Assembly: GCA_036852015.1 (NCBI GenBank) | Contig: JAANDG010000168.1 | Span: 124,001 to 188,000, forward strand | Length of the DNA: 64,000 bases | Origin: Pelodera strongyloides | Lineage: Eukaryota; Nematoda; Chromadorea; Rhabditida; Rhabditidae | Direction: 5' to 3' | In this document: in pieces, positions 1 to 12,261 of the stretch | How the letters are laid out: every line of letters begins with the position of its first letter | How positions within the stretch are numbered: the first letter of the stretch is position 1 | Translations under genes and position numbers: made by a program | Notes under the pieces: generated by a model | What the model saw: the letters and a program-made list of their open reading frames with translations, nothing else | Told to the model about the DNA's origin: nothing | The model's database searches: none

Positions 1-1443
1 CTGCATAGCATAGACTACAAACTTCACGGAGGACATTTGCTACCACATAGGTGCGAGAGGTTAAGTGAGGAACCGGAGATAATAGAACACAACGCGAAGA
101 GGTACAAATACCCCTAGAAAGGGAAATAGCATAGAGAAGTGGAGGGAATAGACGGCTGAGAACTGCGCGTGTGCGAAGATTGAACATTATATCCGAAACA
201 CAAAAGATAAAGATAGATAACTGCATGTTAGACAACTACAATGCTCATGCGCCCATTTGTACAGAGTATAAAAAAAACTGAATGTTAAAATTATAAACCA
301 ATTACTCACTCAGTTAAATGATCATCATACGTTGGTGTATCTCCTAATTTCCAAAAAAACTACCTTACAGTACATCCTGTGAAACATAACTTTCCACTAG
401 CACCTAGCACGCCAAAAACAAAAGCTCGCTGCACATTAAAGCGAAATGCTAGCCCCTTTGGAAAATTTGTATATGGTAAGCAAATCCTATGTATCCTATT
501 AGCATAGGATATTAGAGGATTTGCTTATCATATGCGAATTTTCCAAAGGGGCTAGCATTTCGCTTTAAACAAAACTTTAAAAACAAACCAAGTTAATCTT
601 GCTCCCCACATGCTTGCCTCAGGAAGACCAGAGTGATACATGCACATTCTAAACTAAACAGCATCGGTTAGCCAAAATCTTGTGATTACATAATTCAACA
701 TGCAACTCAACCATACAACGCTAAACTATGACGGTGCGCCGCGCATATATGGCGGGTGCGCAGCGAAGAAAAAGGCGGTGCATACAGAAAACAGCAGTTA
801 CGGCTACTGTGACAAAACAACCTACAAAAACCAAGTAATAAAATGAAATGTAATCAAGTGAACCAACACATGCAACACAAAACACACGGATAATAAAACT
901 TCTTTATTTATCTCTTATCTCTAAAAGGTAATAACAAGAACAATATCAACAAGGGAGCAACTGCAACACCAACAACAAGAACAGTAACAATCGCTACGCT
1001 ACAACAAACACGCGAAAAGGATAATCAGAGCTGGAAGACCACATAAACAATCTCGCAGAATAGAAAGAATAGAAAGTAAAAGTAAGCATATTGGCTTAAG
1101 CGGAAAAGTCCATACATAAATCCTTCTAAACATAAACACAGTCACAATATCTAAATCTAATACAGTATAACCAACGAATAAACACGATCTAGTGAATATA
1201 ATATTCATAATCCTGGGCTGAATTAACAATAACAAACAGTCCAAGAAAACACTCAACAATAACAATAATAAGAAGAAGATTGAGAAAAAGAAAACATTCA
1301 AAACGCTGACTTTGGAAAGCAATTTTTGCTTGACTGCCTGTTTTATATAAGACCATATAACTTGTAGGACTCTTGCTAGTTCTTTGCGTTATGAAGTTAA
1401 GCTTTATCGCAATGTCATCATATAAAAAAAACAATATTCAAAC
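1..1443. other. Intergenic stretch, no gene seen
   Basis: This lies downstream of the minus-strand HEAT-like gene. Apart from the palindromic element at 436-568 I see only AT-rich sequence. Two short open frames on the minus strand (999-1434) read as leucine/phenylalanine-rich low-complexity peptides without recognisable domains and are probably chance. Confidence 0.6.
436..568. mobile_element. Palindromic MITE, TTAAAGCGAAATGCTAG ends
   Basis: The element is an almost perfect inverted repeat. The left arm starts TTAAAGCGAAATGCTAGCCC and the right arm is its reverse complement ending CGCTTTAA. The centre is a short AT-rich spacer with its own small palindrome (ATCCTAT). There is no coding capacity. 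A second copy of the left arm lies at 63905-64000. The boundary TTTAAA/TTAA is symmetric, so a TA or a TTAA target duplication cannot be told apart from the sequence alone. Confidence 0.85.
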
Positions 1444-4400
1444 CTAATTTCCAACAAAAGCCGCTAGCATATCATCAACGGATGCTTCTCCCGCGCGCAG
1501 ATCGCTTTCCTGCAAATAGTAAAATGAGAAAACCCCGACACTGTGCAAATACGATAGTTATAGTTGTTATGTTGGTAGGTTGATACTTCGCTTACAGACA
1601 AACTATCCGAGAACAATATAACCAGAAATTTGGGCTAGTTGTGAAACATTTCAAAGTGAAACATAACCCAGTTAAGAAATACCAGACGGTTTTTGAGAGG
1701 CATCACGATCACGGACAACTGAATTCTCACGTATTTATGCTAAGTTGCTCGAATTTAGCTCGATTTTTTATTCTAATTTATGCTCATTTGCATAAGCTGC
1801 ATAGGAATGCTGGTCTACTCGATGTGTTTCAAAAACCGGCCGATACTTCGCTTTAAAACCGCAGTGAACAGACACCATGATTGTGCCTCTACCGGCATTC
1901 TGTGTCTATGCTAACGTACCAAATGCTTAGCTATAGTCATAAGCACTTACGGAATAACACATTCAGTTAACACTAAGGGCTCACCTCCTTTCTCTTATTG
2001 TCCTTCCTCTTCTTAATCCGATTCTCCCTCTCCTCCTGCTTTCTCTTCAGCTTATTCTGCACTCGATCCAGGAAAGTGACCGTAGTGATTCCCTTAGGAG
2101 CCTAAAACGAAAGAATGCAATTCTTGTCTTCACGACTTCACGACTCACGACACGACTCCAAACAGCAAAGGTTTACGAGTATCGAGACGATAATGTTTAA
2201 GCGTTCTCAGCGCCGCACCTAATTTATGTTATAAGGAGACACACGAAATGTGGAAACTAGGACTTCTAGCGGCCCATAAAAAATTGTACCCCGGCCCCGG
2301 TCACAACAGAAAGAAAAACGGAAAACAACAGTAAGCTTGACCTAGGGCGAAAAATTGTTTAGTGATTCAGTCAGTATTTAAAAAATCCATTACTCTACTA
2401 AAGCACAAAACCCACTTGCTCCTTTGGCTCCGCCTCCTTCTGCTGAACCGCCGGCCCCTTTCCATTCTTGCCCTTTCTCGCTCTTCTTTTACCCAAAGGC
2501 ATTTGATTTGGATTAGTCTCTTCTAATCCACCACTTATCAATTCATTCTGCTCCTCCGGTTCTTCTTCGACACGTGGTTCGGGCTAAAATATCGACGCAT
2601 TTCCAAGCATGGGTATAAATATGGATGCAAAGCCTGGGGACGAGATCCAAGCCCTTCTTTCATGTTTACTTATGATGCATTCTTTGAAATTACCGTAGCC
2701 GTTAAGAGATCAGGATCGTCCGGACGATACTATAAATTTTCTCAACTCATGTCTAAAATACAGATCTTTAGTTTATATAAGCTGCGAGCGCGGAACCCGC
2801 GACCCGTTCGATAACGCATAATCCTTACACACAGGTCTCTCTCTAAAAGTGGGCTAAAATTGTGAGCGTGACCATGACCAGTAATCGAATGCAGTGCACA
2901 ACGCCAACCAACTAAAAACGTTTCAAACAACGGTAAACTTAGTCAATCACGTAATCCTACATTCACAACATGTGAACGTAGCACAGGTCATAAAACTAGT
3001 CGGGAAAAAAAAACTCAAAACCACCATCCAAATACACATTGTGTTTCCCCAAAGGGCACCTATTTATTATACATTTCTGATTTTCGCCATCCCTAACATT
3101 CTAATCGCGACGGTGATACGGTGATATGGCTACTAGCTCAAGGCATCCAAGCTTAATTTATGCAATATGCTAATTCGGATGGTGGCCTCGTCGGCCAGTT
3201 CGTCAACGAGTTTATGCTATGAGGTAGCAGCAAGTCAACATGACGACGCAGCGATAATTTCAATCATATACACGTACATATGAATAGGTTTAATATATAA
3301 ACTAAACGAACAAACCTCTTCATCTGAGTCCTCATCAGAACTTCCAACAACGGGAGTGGGAGGTCGGTCCATCTAAAATAGAATAATAGAATTCTAGAGC
3401 CTTGATCGTTGTAAAGCCCAATATCTTAGGACATCCACCTTCCGTTGAACTTGTGTGTGGCTTTGTTTTACGTTTACGTTACGTTCAATAAACCATCAAC
3501 ATCCTACATTCAATTTTCCTCCTAGGTGTGTAGACAAGAAAAGTTCACGTATGCACCATACAAACTCACACTTTAATAAACTCTACCGTTTAAAATGTTT
3601 GTAAATATGCGGCGTTATTTTTTATCATTCTCATTAAGGTAATGAAAATACAAAAAGCAAGGCATTCCCGAACTTCAATAATAAATTCGTAGATATATAT
3701 AGGAACGAAAGAAATCATACCTCAATTGTTTCTTCAATTCCGTGCATTTCAGCCTCCTCTCCCATCTCCAGCTTCGAACCGTTTCTCTGAACAAGGAAAA
3801 CCAATATAAGTGAACTTCAACTGAAAAACACCTCCAAAAAAGCAGAAAAGTAAATCAGAAACTTGTTTCAGATTGCCAGCCAAAAATCAAGAAGAGAACA
3901 CAGTCATAAATTCACCTATAACTCAAAAATGTTACATAAATACACGCACGTAACTTACGACTCTTACCTTAGCTGGTGTCCTCAGAGCAACCTCGGGCTC
4001 CGCCAGGTCGTGGAGTCTTGGTCTGGACAAAGCGTCGCACAGTACCGCAAGAGACTGACAGGAAACAGTAGACCTGGCCAGGACCGTACGCGCCACCTAA
4101 TCGTTAATTACATTCAAAAGTCGTCTTCGTCGGAACTATGAACTTCTCGCAACAAATAATGATTATTATTTGAGCTAATTCATCGCTCGAAGGTCAAGTA
4201 CTCTATCCCTACTTCTCAACTTAAATCAGGTTACTTAATGTTCACATCGCCGATTCAGAAGTTGTTACTAAAAATAGACGTGACCTAATCTTGAATAAAC
4301 AATGAAGGGTTGAACGAACTTACGACTGTTTACAAAAGTAATGAAACGATAAGTGACCAAACATAAACTTACCGCCAAAGGCACCGGCACCATTTCGTGA

Positions 4401-7400
4401 CCTTGAGCCAAAACTGCCTCCAGAAGTGTTAGATACACTGGCGATGAGGGGTTCTTCAGAGTATACAGGCAAATTGAACGCTGCACAGAGCATAGAACCT
4501 ACAAGGAAAAAAGTTAAACATATGTCAACCTGAAAAAAATTGTTTCGACACATTACACGTAGTTTATCATGTAAAAGACACCTAAAGACGAAAAAGTTGA
4601 GGTTCTATTTTGGCCTACTTGAAGTACAAAACGGAAATGATTGACTAAAAAAATAGGGCAATACTTACAACTTTTAAAAGGCACTTTAATATCAAACCCA
4701 TCTAACTGGTCCAAAATCTAGTGTAGTAACCATCGACCAAAGAAGTTGGCTACTCCGTGAAACATGTGCACTTACGCAACAAACTACTGGGGAGTCACAA
4801 TGTGTTGAGTCGACTTCCCCTTTCTCGCATATTTCCTTTGTTTTCCAATAACGTGGTTTTAAAACGGAAATTTCTTTTCAAAAATAGTGTCAATCAAAAC
4901 CTCACGTCTGGTTTCACGAGGAATGAAGTATGCCTCCACATTGATGCCAGAAGTGCTGCCCCGGCCACTCCATATTCCTGTAAAGCACACACGTATCCCA
5001 CAATTACAAAAAATAGCTGAACATTATCGAAGAACGATGTAAAAAAAACTGCGAGGAGATCGTGATAATTCTATCGCTTCACTCTCAAATCATCAGTGGT
5101 TAACTCAGGAGCAAAATAAAAAAAAAGAATAGTGAACGGATAAAAACTTTTTTTTTACATTTCAGCAATTCCAAGCCTTTGCTGAAGATATACCGTACGG
5201 ACATATACTCACGCACCTGTTCATCCAGAGGATGTTGCAAAGAAGTGTAGATCAAGTACATATGTTTGTGAAGCGTTGACGAAGCACCAAATGATTCACT
5301 GATTTCAGTGAGACACGAGAACAACTCGGTAGACGGGGAACCAAGGAGGCCGACCTGAAATAATTGACAAGTTAACATTTATATTATTAAAAAAAATCTC
5401 GACCCCTTACGCCACTGGACCGGTTCTTATTTTCATTTCCCGACCGCTTGCTCTTGCTGACCGTGTTGTGTTTATGAGCGAACGCTATAATTCCTCACCA
5501 ACAATGAGGACAATATTTATGATAAAGAGTTATATAAACAGTGATAATCACTCACCAACAAGGAGATAAGTTTCGGAATGAACGGCAAAATCGCCCAGCG
5601 CGTGTATTTGACAATAACCTCCAGTGAAGCGATCGCCGGTTTGTGATACACTTCGTTTTTCAGAGCTAGTGCGAGGACGGACATAAGCTGAACGCGAGGA
5701 ATCGAATCACCTAAAACAGAATACAAGTTACGGAAACTAAGTGATCATGCAATGCCGCGCATAAATACATACATGCGTAAATAATGTAAAGGTGGTCTCT
5801 AGTTTAATTTAATAGCTAAAATATGCATCAACAATGATCCAACGAAATATATTGACAAATGTTTTCAGAGAATCTGGAAGCGTTTGGTGTTGTTTTAGAC
5901 ACCGTTTTATTGCCCCGAGTAGCCAACTTTTTCAAGCATTTGCGTTGACAAAGAGAAATTACAAAGTCGATCCTGAAAACTTGAACTTACCAATTTTCAT
6001 ATGCATAACAGTAGCGGAGAGAAGACTAAAGAGAAGATGGACGAATGCTTCTCTATGGTCGGAGATACCCAGAATATCGCCTCCAACAAGTTCGTTACGC
6101 TTATCCGCCTAAATTAACGTACATCTAGTGGTTTTAGAAACAATAAACATCCAAACACAGCCATAAATGAGCACCGTAACCACAAAATAAGTGAGCACCG
6201 CAACCACAAAATAGCAACGTTTCCGTCCTAAATATCTTGTTTTCAGCGATGGACGACATTAAAATAAAACAAAACGAAATATGCATCATGGTGGCAAGTG
6301 AAAATATAAGACATCAGCAAACGTGACATATTGTCTTGACAAAAAAATTCAATGCGCAAGAAGGAGGAAAAATACCAGAACAAAGCACTAACTAGCCCCA
6401 TAGCAAAAAAACTACAAAGGTTAATTAAAACTCACTGGAATGAGCGCTCCCTGGATACAAATTTCCAGAGTCTTCAGAATCTTAGGTATTCCTCTCGAGC
6501 CATACCTAAAGTAGCACTTCAAAATAAAGCCGTTAGCAATGAAGAAGTCAACATCAACATTATATGCCAATACCATATGCGCAGCAACTAAGTAAGCAAT
6601 CGAAAGACCATGCTTTATTGATAAAAAAAACGGTAAATGGCCAATATCCATACCTGGTGGCAAACAATCGAATACCAGCAGATTGCAGATCTTCATTTCC
6701 CTGAATCACTGCCGTGTCCAAAAGACCATTGATGATGATATCAATGGTTTTTGCGTGGAGATCGCCTGCCTAGAAGTAAAATATTCAAATAAAGCATGGC
6801 CATGGCATAAACGACTAGAACAACAGAGCTAAAGCACAATTTCACGCATAAATGAATATGTGTAACAAAATTCGCATCCGAATAATAGTTTTGTGGGGGT
6901 TTATTGTAGCTATCCTAATAGGATTTTTTTTTGAAAATAAGTATTAAAGTATTGAAGTGGATCAACCTGCGGGTTTCTCAGTAACATTTGTGTGACGTAA
7001 AGAGCAGCGGGCGCCGAAGGAGTCTGCCTGCACATCTCAGCCACCTTTCTAGTCAGTTTACCCTTTGATGCATGGAAAGCCGGGGCACTGCACCTAAAAA
7101 TTTAAACTAGAAACTGCATGAGTCGTGATTCAGTGTTTTACAACTCAAAGTTTTGCCAAAAGGCTCTCAAAGTAGAATGTCTTTTGCAGAAAAAAGAATT
7201 TTGCAGCATTCGTTAACTAACAAACCGGACGCCACAAATCACAAACAAAGATATATAAGAATTAGTTCAAATTTCAATTCCTTAGACAAAACCAGATCAT
7301 AACTCTCGAATCTAAACCTACGGTTCTTCAACTTTGCGGAAAAACTACAGACATTTCTAAAAAAAAAACGAATATTCTAAAAACATGAACTATAAGGAAA

Positions 7401-8171
7401 AACTACAACTACAGACATTTCTAAAAAAAACATGAACTATAAAAGAAACAAACTTTGACATAACGCGTGCAAGAAGCACCCATCCCAAACGCCTCTCGGT
7501 TTCGCTGTTGCCAGGGTTTGTCAGTGGAAGCAACTTTTCAATCACCTGTACAAAAAGAGAATAGAATGAATGATGTGGAAAAAAAAAACAAATGAAATAA
7601 AAGTCTATTTGCCTATGCCACATAAATATATAAGGGTAGCCTACTCCCAGTGGTCTTATAACATACACGAATTTGTACGATTCCTACGATAACGATTGCA
7701 TTGTAAATTTACACTATAGTCGTAAATTGCACTGTTCTCAACCAAACAACTATGATCACGGTATTCTTGGGATTGATAGCATGATCCGCACTGTGCTTTG
7801 CAAAACAAAAGATAAAGGGGAGGGAAGGAACGAGTACGATACACCCATTAGGGCGCATTCGAGATGGACATTTCCCGGAAAAGAAAAGAAAGTGGTTCGA
7901 GAGGGACACCGAGAAAAAAATAATACGTGCAAAATAAATGTCGAATATGCAAATGTACCGTAATTGAAACTAAAATTACTCATCAATTGCGTGTATGCGT
8001 GGAAATTGCATTCTTTTCTGGTGGTCCATCTCGAACCAAAAGTTTGTCCATCTCGGATGCGCCCTAATAAACAAGTGAACATAGCTTAAAATGTACCAAA
8101 AGACCAAGACCAACCTCTGCGTGTTTATCATCAGTAATGTCCAACTCAGATAGAGCAATTAGCTTCTCCAT
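1444..8171 (-). CDS. HEAT-like nuclear protein with charged C-terminal tail (possibly PELP1/Rix1-like)
   Basis: Sixteen exons with consistent phases give 543 residues: 8115-8171, 7454-7545, 6967-7093, 6654-6769, 6436-6505, 5991-6108, 5556-5710, 5217-5354, 4906-4977, 4373-4498, 3968-4054, 3721-3786, 3316-3372, 2416-2583, 1985-2101 and 1444-1509. The protein starts MEKLIALSELDI and ends DDMLAAFVGN. Residues 1 to about 400 are leucine-rich helical repeats, seen for example in WAILPFIPKLISLL and GAALLASMWRH. The last 140 residues alternate acidic (DEDSDEE, EEEPEEQ) and basic (KRRARKGKNGKG, KLKRKQEERENRIKKRKDN) runs, suggesting a nuclear or nucleolar protein. The architecture, helical repeats followed by a low-complexity charged tail, recalls PELP1/Rix1 of the 60S pre-ribosome, but no diagnostic motif proves it. 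The start has TTTCAG two bases before the ATG, 245 bp after the NDUFB7 stop, so it is probably the second gene of an operon. Confidence 0.8.
1675..1856. mobile_element. Degenerate copy of the CCGGCCGG palindromic MITE
   Basis: The right end reads AAAAACCGGCCGATACTTCG followed by CTTTAA. The left end is degenerate but keeps GAAATACC and GGTTTTTGAG. It sits in the last intron of the HEAT-like gene (1510-1984). The interior, with TATGCTCATTTGCATAAG, matches the copies near 61.0 and 62.1 kb. Confidence 0.75.
7851..8064. mobile_element. MITE with GGGCGCATTCGAGATGG terminal inverted repeats
   Basis: The left end is GGGCGCATTCGAGATGGACA and the right end is GTCCATCTCGGATGCGCCC. Both are flanked by TA, which fits a TA target duplication. 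It sits in intron 1 of the HEAT-like gene. Nested inside are further inverted copies of the subterminal sequence (AAGTGGTTCGAGAGGGAC and GTGGTCCATCTCGAACC). There is no coding capacity. The terminal bases resemble the ends at 13256 and 16493 in mce-1 intron 2. Confidence 0.8.
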
Positions 8172-8416
8172 CTCTGAAATTCAAGGATGTAAGTAAATTA
8201 ACACTATAAACGCAATAGACAATGACACGATCGTTAGTGAAATCAAAACGATTATTAATAATTGCGATACATAATGTAAACATTGTAAACAATAATGGGT
8301 TATCCCATAGACTCAATGAATGGTACGAATACCATAATGAAACAGTACCCTTTATTCTCTCTGATATTTTATACAATTTTTTTCGAGAAACACTAATAAC
8401 TAAAAAGAAATTTAAT
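8172..8416 (-). promoter_or_regulatory. Intercistronic region of a probable two-gene operon
   Basis: The gap between the NDUFB7 stop (8417-8419) and the start of the next minus-strand gene (8171) is 245 bp. An AATAAA lies at 8351-8356 (minus), about 60 bases after the NDUFB7 stop. A TTTCAG acceptor lies two bases before the downstream ATG. In nematodes a poly(A) signal followed within 100-400 bp by a bare acceptor is typical of SL2 trans-splicing. Confidence 0.6.
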
Positions 8417-10674
8417 CTAAGCCTGGGCCTCCTTGCGAGCTTGTCGTTGCAGCAATCTCCTGCAAAACAATTGTTTTTATAAGTACAATGCATTTACGAA
8501 AGAAGGATAAGGATTCATCGTTTGCCATATACAGTGCGCGTCATAAGTATCCGGGCACCCCCAAATCTAGTACTAAAAAGCACTTTTTGGGAAAATCAAC
8601 CATCCTACCAAATCGGGGATGGCCAAAAACCTAGTGACAAAAAAATTCAGCAAAAAATCAGAAGTTTCAGGCAAATTAGGGACAATTAGGGTACGAAACC
8701 CCAACAAACGCGCGTCATAAGTATTGAGGCAGGGGCGAAAAAATGTGTTTCTACAAGGTCTAACGCAACCACTAAAATCAAGAATGCCCTCAAACCAAAA
8801 CAGGATGATTTTCAACATAAATAGTAATTTTTTCTTTAAATTATATTAATTTTAATTGTCCCACACTGTAAGTAAAAAAACTGAAATCCAGATTCCGCAA
8901 AAACCACCCACATCATCTTGTAGATCTTTTCATGGCGAGAATTTCTGTAAAAAAATTATAATTTTAGGCGTACTCCGAAGGACGGTACGGCGTCTTGAAG
9001 TTAGGCAATTGCGAAGCTTAGTTTAAGGGGTACGCTAGGGATCAAAACAGCTCATTCGAGCGCACTTCAAGACGCCGTAACTTCCTTCGGAGTACGCCTA
9101 AAATTATAATTTTTTTACAGAAATTCTCGCCATGAAAAGATCTACAAGCCCATATAAATGGTTTGTGCGAGCTCTGGATTTCATTTTTTGACTTACAATT
9201 TGGCGTCATTAAAATTAATATAATTAAATAATTTTTTTATTCTTTTTGCTGAAAATCATTTTGTTTGGGTTTTTGGCGATGCTTGATTTAGTGGTTGCAT
9301 TAGATTTCCTCCAAACCTAGTAGAAACACGATTTTTTGGGTGCCCGTATACATATGCGCTGCACTGTATTTATTTTATGAAAATGCTAGATCCAGAGGCC
9401 ATATTCACCACTCCGATTCCCTTGGGAAATATTCCCTGTGGACGGAAAATAGCGTTCTAATGTGAGACACGCAGAGAAGAAGACGGGTAATTCCCCATGG
9501 GGAATTGAGTGGTGAATATAGAATATGGCCTTTGAAGGATTAAAAACAAACAATGCGAAATCAAAATGTATACTCAAATATGTATGCAAATTTTGGAAAC
9601 CTCTGGAGATGGTCAAAGCCAATCCAAGGGTAGTTGGTTTGGTGCGCACTGATTTAGTAAAAGGGAAGAGGACACGAACTACCAACGTTGGGGAACTTCT
9701 CTACCCAATACTACACATTACACTGCAATTATAAGTCCACTAACCTCTCACGTTCGAACTCCTTGATACGGGAAATATGATCGTCGTATTCACACTTGTC
9801 CCAAGCACCGCGCTGCGAATCGCATGCGTGACCGGCAAACGGAGCGTTTGCTCGCTGAATATGACATCATATACCAATTATAAAACACCGCTCTCCGCTG
9901 TTAACTCGGGTAACTCGGCTCGTGCTTTTACTGAAGTAGCCACGTTATGAGGCTTATATCGTAGTGTAGTAGAACTTGGAACACAGTGCTCAGTGTCAGA
10001 ACTGAGGAGCTCAAGCAGCTGCAGTTTGTCCTGTAGTAGTAAGAACAGTCAAGGAATTAATTCGGTACTAATGTGCTCGATAAGCGTGGTTTACAAAAGA
10101 AGCACCTTGTTCCACATCCAACATTACCCTATTCTACACTCTAGCACTTAGCACGTGACGATAAGCATGGCTTACAAAAGAAGCACCTTGTTCCACATCC
10201 AACATTACCCTATTCTACACTCTAGCACTTAGCACGTGAAGGCAAGCATACCTGACACTTCATTAGATCAATAAGGTGATGCGCACAGTAGTCTCTTTGG
10301 CCAGGCTTCAGATTGAATTGTTCCATTTCCTCCCATGTGGCCTTCATCTCGCGAACCTTCAATCAAAAAGGAAAGGTTAAGGTTATTTGAACAAAATAAA
10401 TAAATGAACACGTCCGACAATTTGCGACAAACCTTCTACGTAAAGCTGTTTGGTCAACGGATGATACGGTGTATTCCGCGCCAACCATTAACACACATTC
10501 ACATCCAAGAAATAACACTTTACCCACCAACCTTGTTATTCATTGTTATTAGTAATTTACCTTCCTAGGACGGTCGAATCCATATTGAGGATCGAAGGTG
10601 GCCGGGCGGTCGATGCGAGGAGCGATGTTCGGCTCATAAGCACCTTCCAAACTCACCGACAGCTTGGTGCCCAT
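8417..10674 (-). CDS. NDUFB7: NADH dehydrogenase 1 beta subcomplex subunit 7 (NDUFB7)
   Basis: Four exons (10561-10674, 10252-10356, 9745-9854, 8417-8459) encode 123 residues. The product is an accessory subunit of mitochondrial complex I on the intermembrane-space side. The protein starts MGTKLSVSLEGAYEP, and glycine at position 2 would allow N-myristoylation as known for the mammalian subunit. It carries the twin CX9C motif: CAHHLIDLMKC in exon 2 and CDSQRGAWDKC in exon 3, which form disulphides on import through Mia40. The C-terminus is basic (RRLLQRQARKEAQA). An acceptor (TTTTTTCAG) lies one base before the ATG. It is divergent from mce-1 and probably heads an operon with the HEAT-like gene. 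Intron 3 holds a Tc1/mariner-like element and a MITE; intron 2 holds an 81-bp tandem duplication. Confidence 0.95.
8532..9366. mobile_element. Non-autonomous Tc1/mariner-like element
   Basis: The terminal inverted repeats read CAGTGCGCGTCATAAGTATC (left) and, on the other strand, CAGTGCAGCGCATATGTATA (right). Both then continue into CGGGCACCC, and both ends are flanked by TA. CAGT-type ends with TA target duplication are the hallmark of Tc1/mariner. A subterminal copy of CGCGTCATAAGTATTGAGGC occurs at about 8709. No transposase frame is visible. The element lies in NDUFB7 intron 3. Confidence 0.85.
8927..9148. repeat. Long inverted repeat inside the Tc1/mariner-like element
   Basis: Two arms of about 75-85 bases (8927-9000 and 9064-9148) are near-perfect reverse complements, from CTTGTAGATCTTTTCATGGC inward to GGCGTCTTGAAG. 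They are separated by a spacer of about 63 bases. Transcribed as part of the NDUFB7 intron, this would form a strong hairpin. Confidence 0.85.
9395..9530. mobile_element. MITE, GGCCATATTCACCACTC ends
   Basis: The left end is GAGGCCATATTCACCACTCC and the right end is GAGTGGTGAATATAGAATATGGCC (last six bases 9525-9530). The interior includes ATTCCCCATGGGGAATT and GTGAGACACGCAGAGAAGAA. A second full copy lies at 19032-19163 and a half copy at 53873-53915. It is in NDUFB7 intron 3. Confidence 0.85.
10078..10239. repeat. 81-bp tandem duplication
   Basis: Two adjacent near-identical 81-base units start CGATAAGC(G/A)TGG. Each contains TTACAAAAGAAGCACCTTG and ends TAGCACGTGA. They lie in NDUFB7 intron 2, just before exon 2 is reached from the 3' side. 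The near identity implies a recent duplication. Confidence 0.9.
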
Positions 10675-10961
10675 CCTGAAAAAAGGGACTTGGCACTGAA
10701 GTATCTGTAATACCAAGAAGTCCGAAAATACCAAATAAATGATGGACCACCTGCAAGAACCGGTTTTGGACACAGGTGGAATTTCGAGAATGAGGTTGCA
10801 GAGGCTGTGCACACAGTCTAAAGGCCGGCTGAGAGTACAAACTTATAAAGACAAATGTTAGAAATAACAAAATATAAAAAATGTGCGAAATAACGAAAGT
10901 TTGAAAAACGAAGATTTCAGCGATGCCCAACTCTGAAAGTCTACCGCCCCGGGCGACGCCC

Positions 10962-11057
10962 GGCTACCCGCCCCTAGCGAGTGAACGGAGACGCTAGGGG
11001 CGGGTAGCCAAGCGGCGCTAGGGGCGGGTAGCCAAGCGGCGCTAGGGGCGGGTAGCA
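10962..11057. repeat. GC-rich hairpin plus 24-bp tandem repeats
   Basis: GGCTACCCGCCCCTAGCG at 10962-10979 is the exact reverse complement of 10992-11009, giving an 18-bp stem with a 12-base loop. The right arm then repeats with a 24-base period (starts at 10993, 11017 and 11041; core GCTAGGGGCGGGTAGC). Related GGGCGGCGCTAGGGGCG units recur at about 12262-12350. Confidence 0.85.
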
Positions 11058-12261
11058 ACGCGAGCGGACGCGTTGCGAGGGGCCATATTACAAATAGTGT
11101 AGCAACTACGGTATATGAATACTTTATTCAGTGTACACCGAAGTAAAGCGGAAGACAAAAAAAAACGACAATAATAATATAACAACAACAACAAAACAAA
11201 TAACAATGAGTAACAAAGCGCATATAACAAGCGACAAAAACTATGTACAACAAAGGAATGAAGGTACAAGTGAATAACTAAGGGTGAATGTTTCTATTTG
11301 CTACTTCATAAAGCTCGATTAGATCAAGCTCGTCAATGCGGGTTTTAAACGAATCAACGGAACTCGAAAGAACAATACTAACAATGGTAGGCACCCATGA
11401 TTTATAATGCATTCTCTAGACACAAATAGCGTCACCACTACAATACCACCTCAATTACGGTAACAAATTACAACACAAATACGACAAATACATCACAAAT
11501 AAGGAGAAATTGGCAAAGAAAAACTTTATTCAAAAAGCAAAAAGCACAGTAAAAAACATTGCACACATTATCCGGTAGGACTGCAATCACAGAACAGTTA
11601 GATTCGCTTCTTGCTCCACTCCCTTTTGTGTCAGAGGTTCACCGCCGTGCCAGGGAAGTCATCTAAAATGTAGGCGATATACAGTTATAAATAACAGCAA
11701 CACTCAACAATGAACCAACACGACGCCTTGAATCCCTCGCTACATCAAAAGCACTTTCAACTCCCAAAACAATAAACGTATTGAGTTGAAAAATAACGCA
11801 AAATAACCTGCCTTGTCTAGTTATCATCTGGAAGCGGAGACTTCACCCATCGGTCGATTAAACTGGTTTACAGACATCTTTCCTGCTTGCCGAATCAAGA
11901 AGACGTCAATACTGGAAGGAATTGTATAAAGATAACCAATAAATTAACACCAAAATATTAAATTAGTCACCGGCGGAAAACGCATTATATGCATGAACGG
12001 TCGGGAGCAACAGGTCTCAATATTTGAGTTCCGAATGTCATGTAAGCCATGTAAAGAGAGAAACGATAAAAGTAGCAAATTGGCCACTTACAACAACAAC
12101 AACAAAGATAAGGAAAACATTATGGAAAACAAAGCAATTCACAAAATCCGGGAAAAATTTTCAAGTTTTTTTAGTATACAAATAGAGATTTACTAGTATC
12201 GTGTCAGCATTGATCTAGTATACTTCTTTCCACATGCGGAACGGTTTCGATGCTTGTGGGC

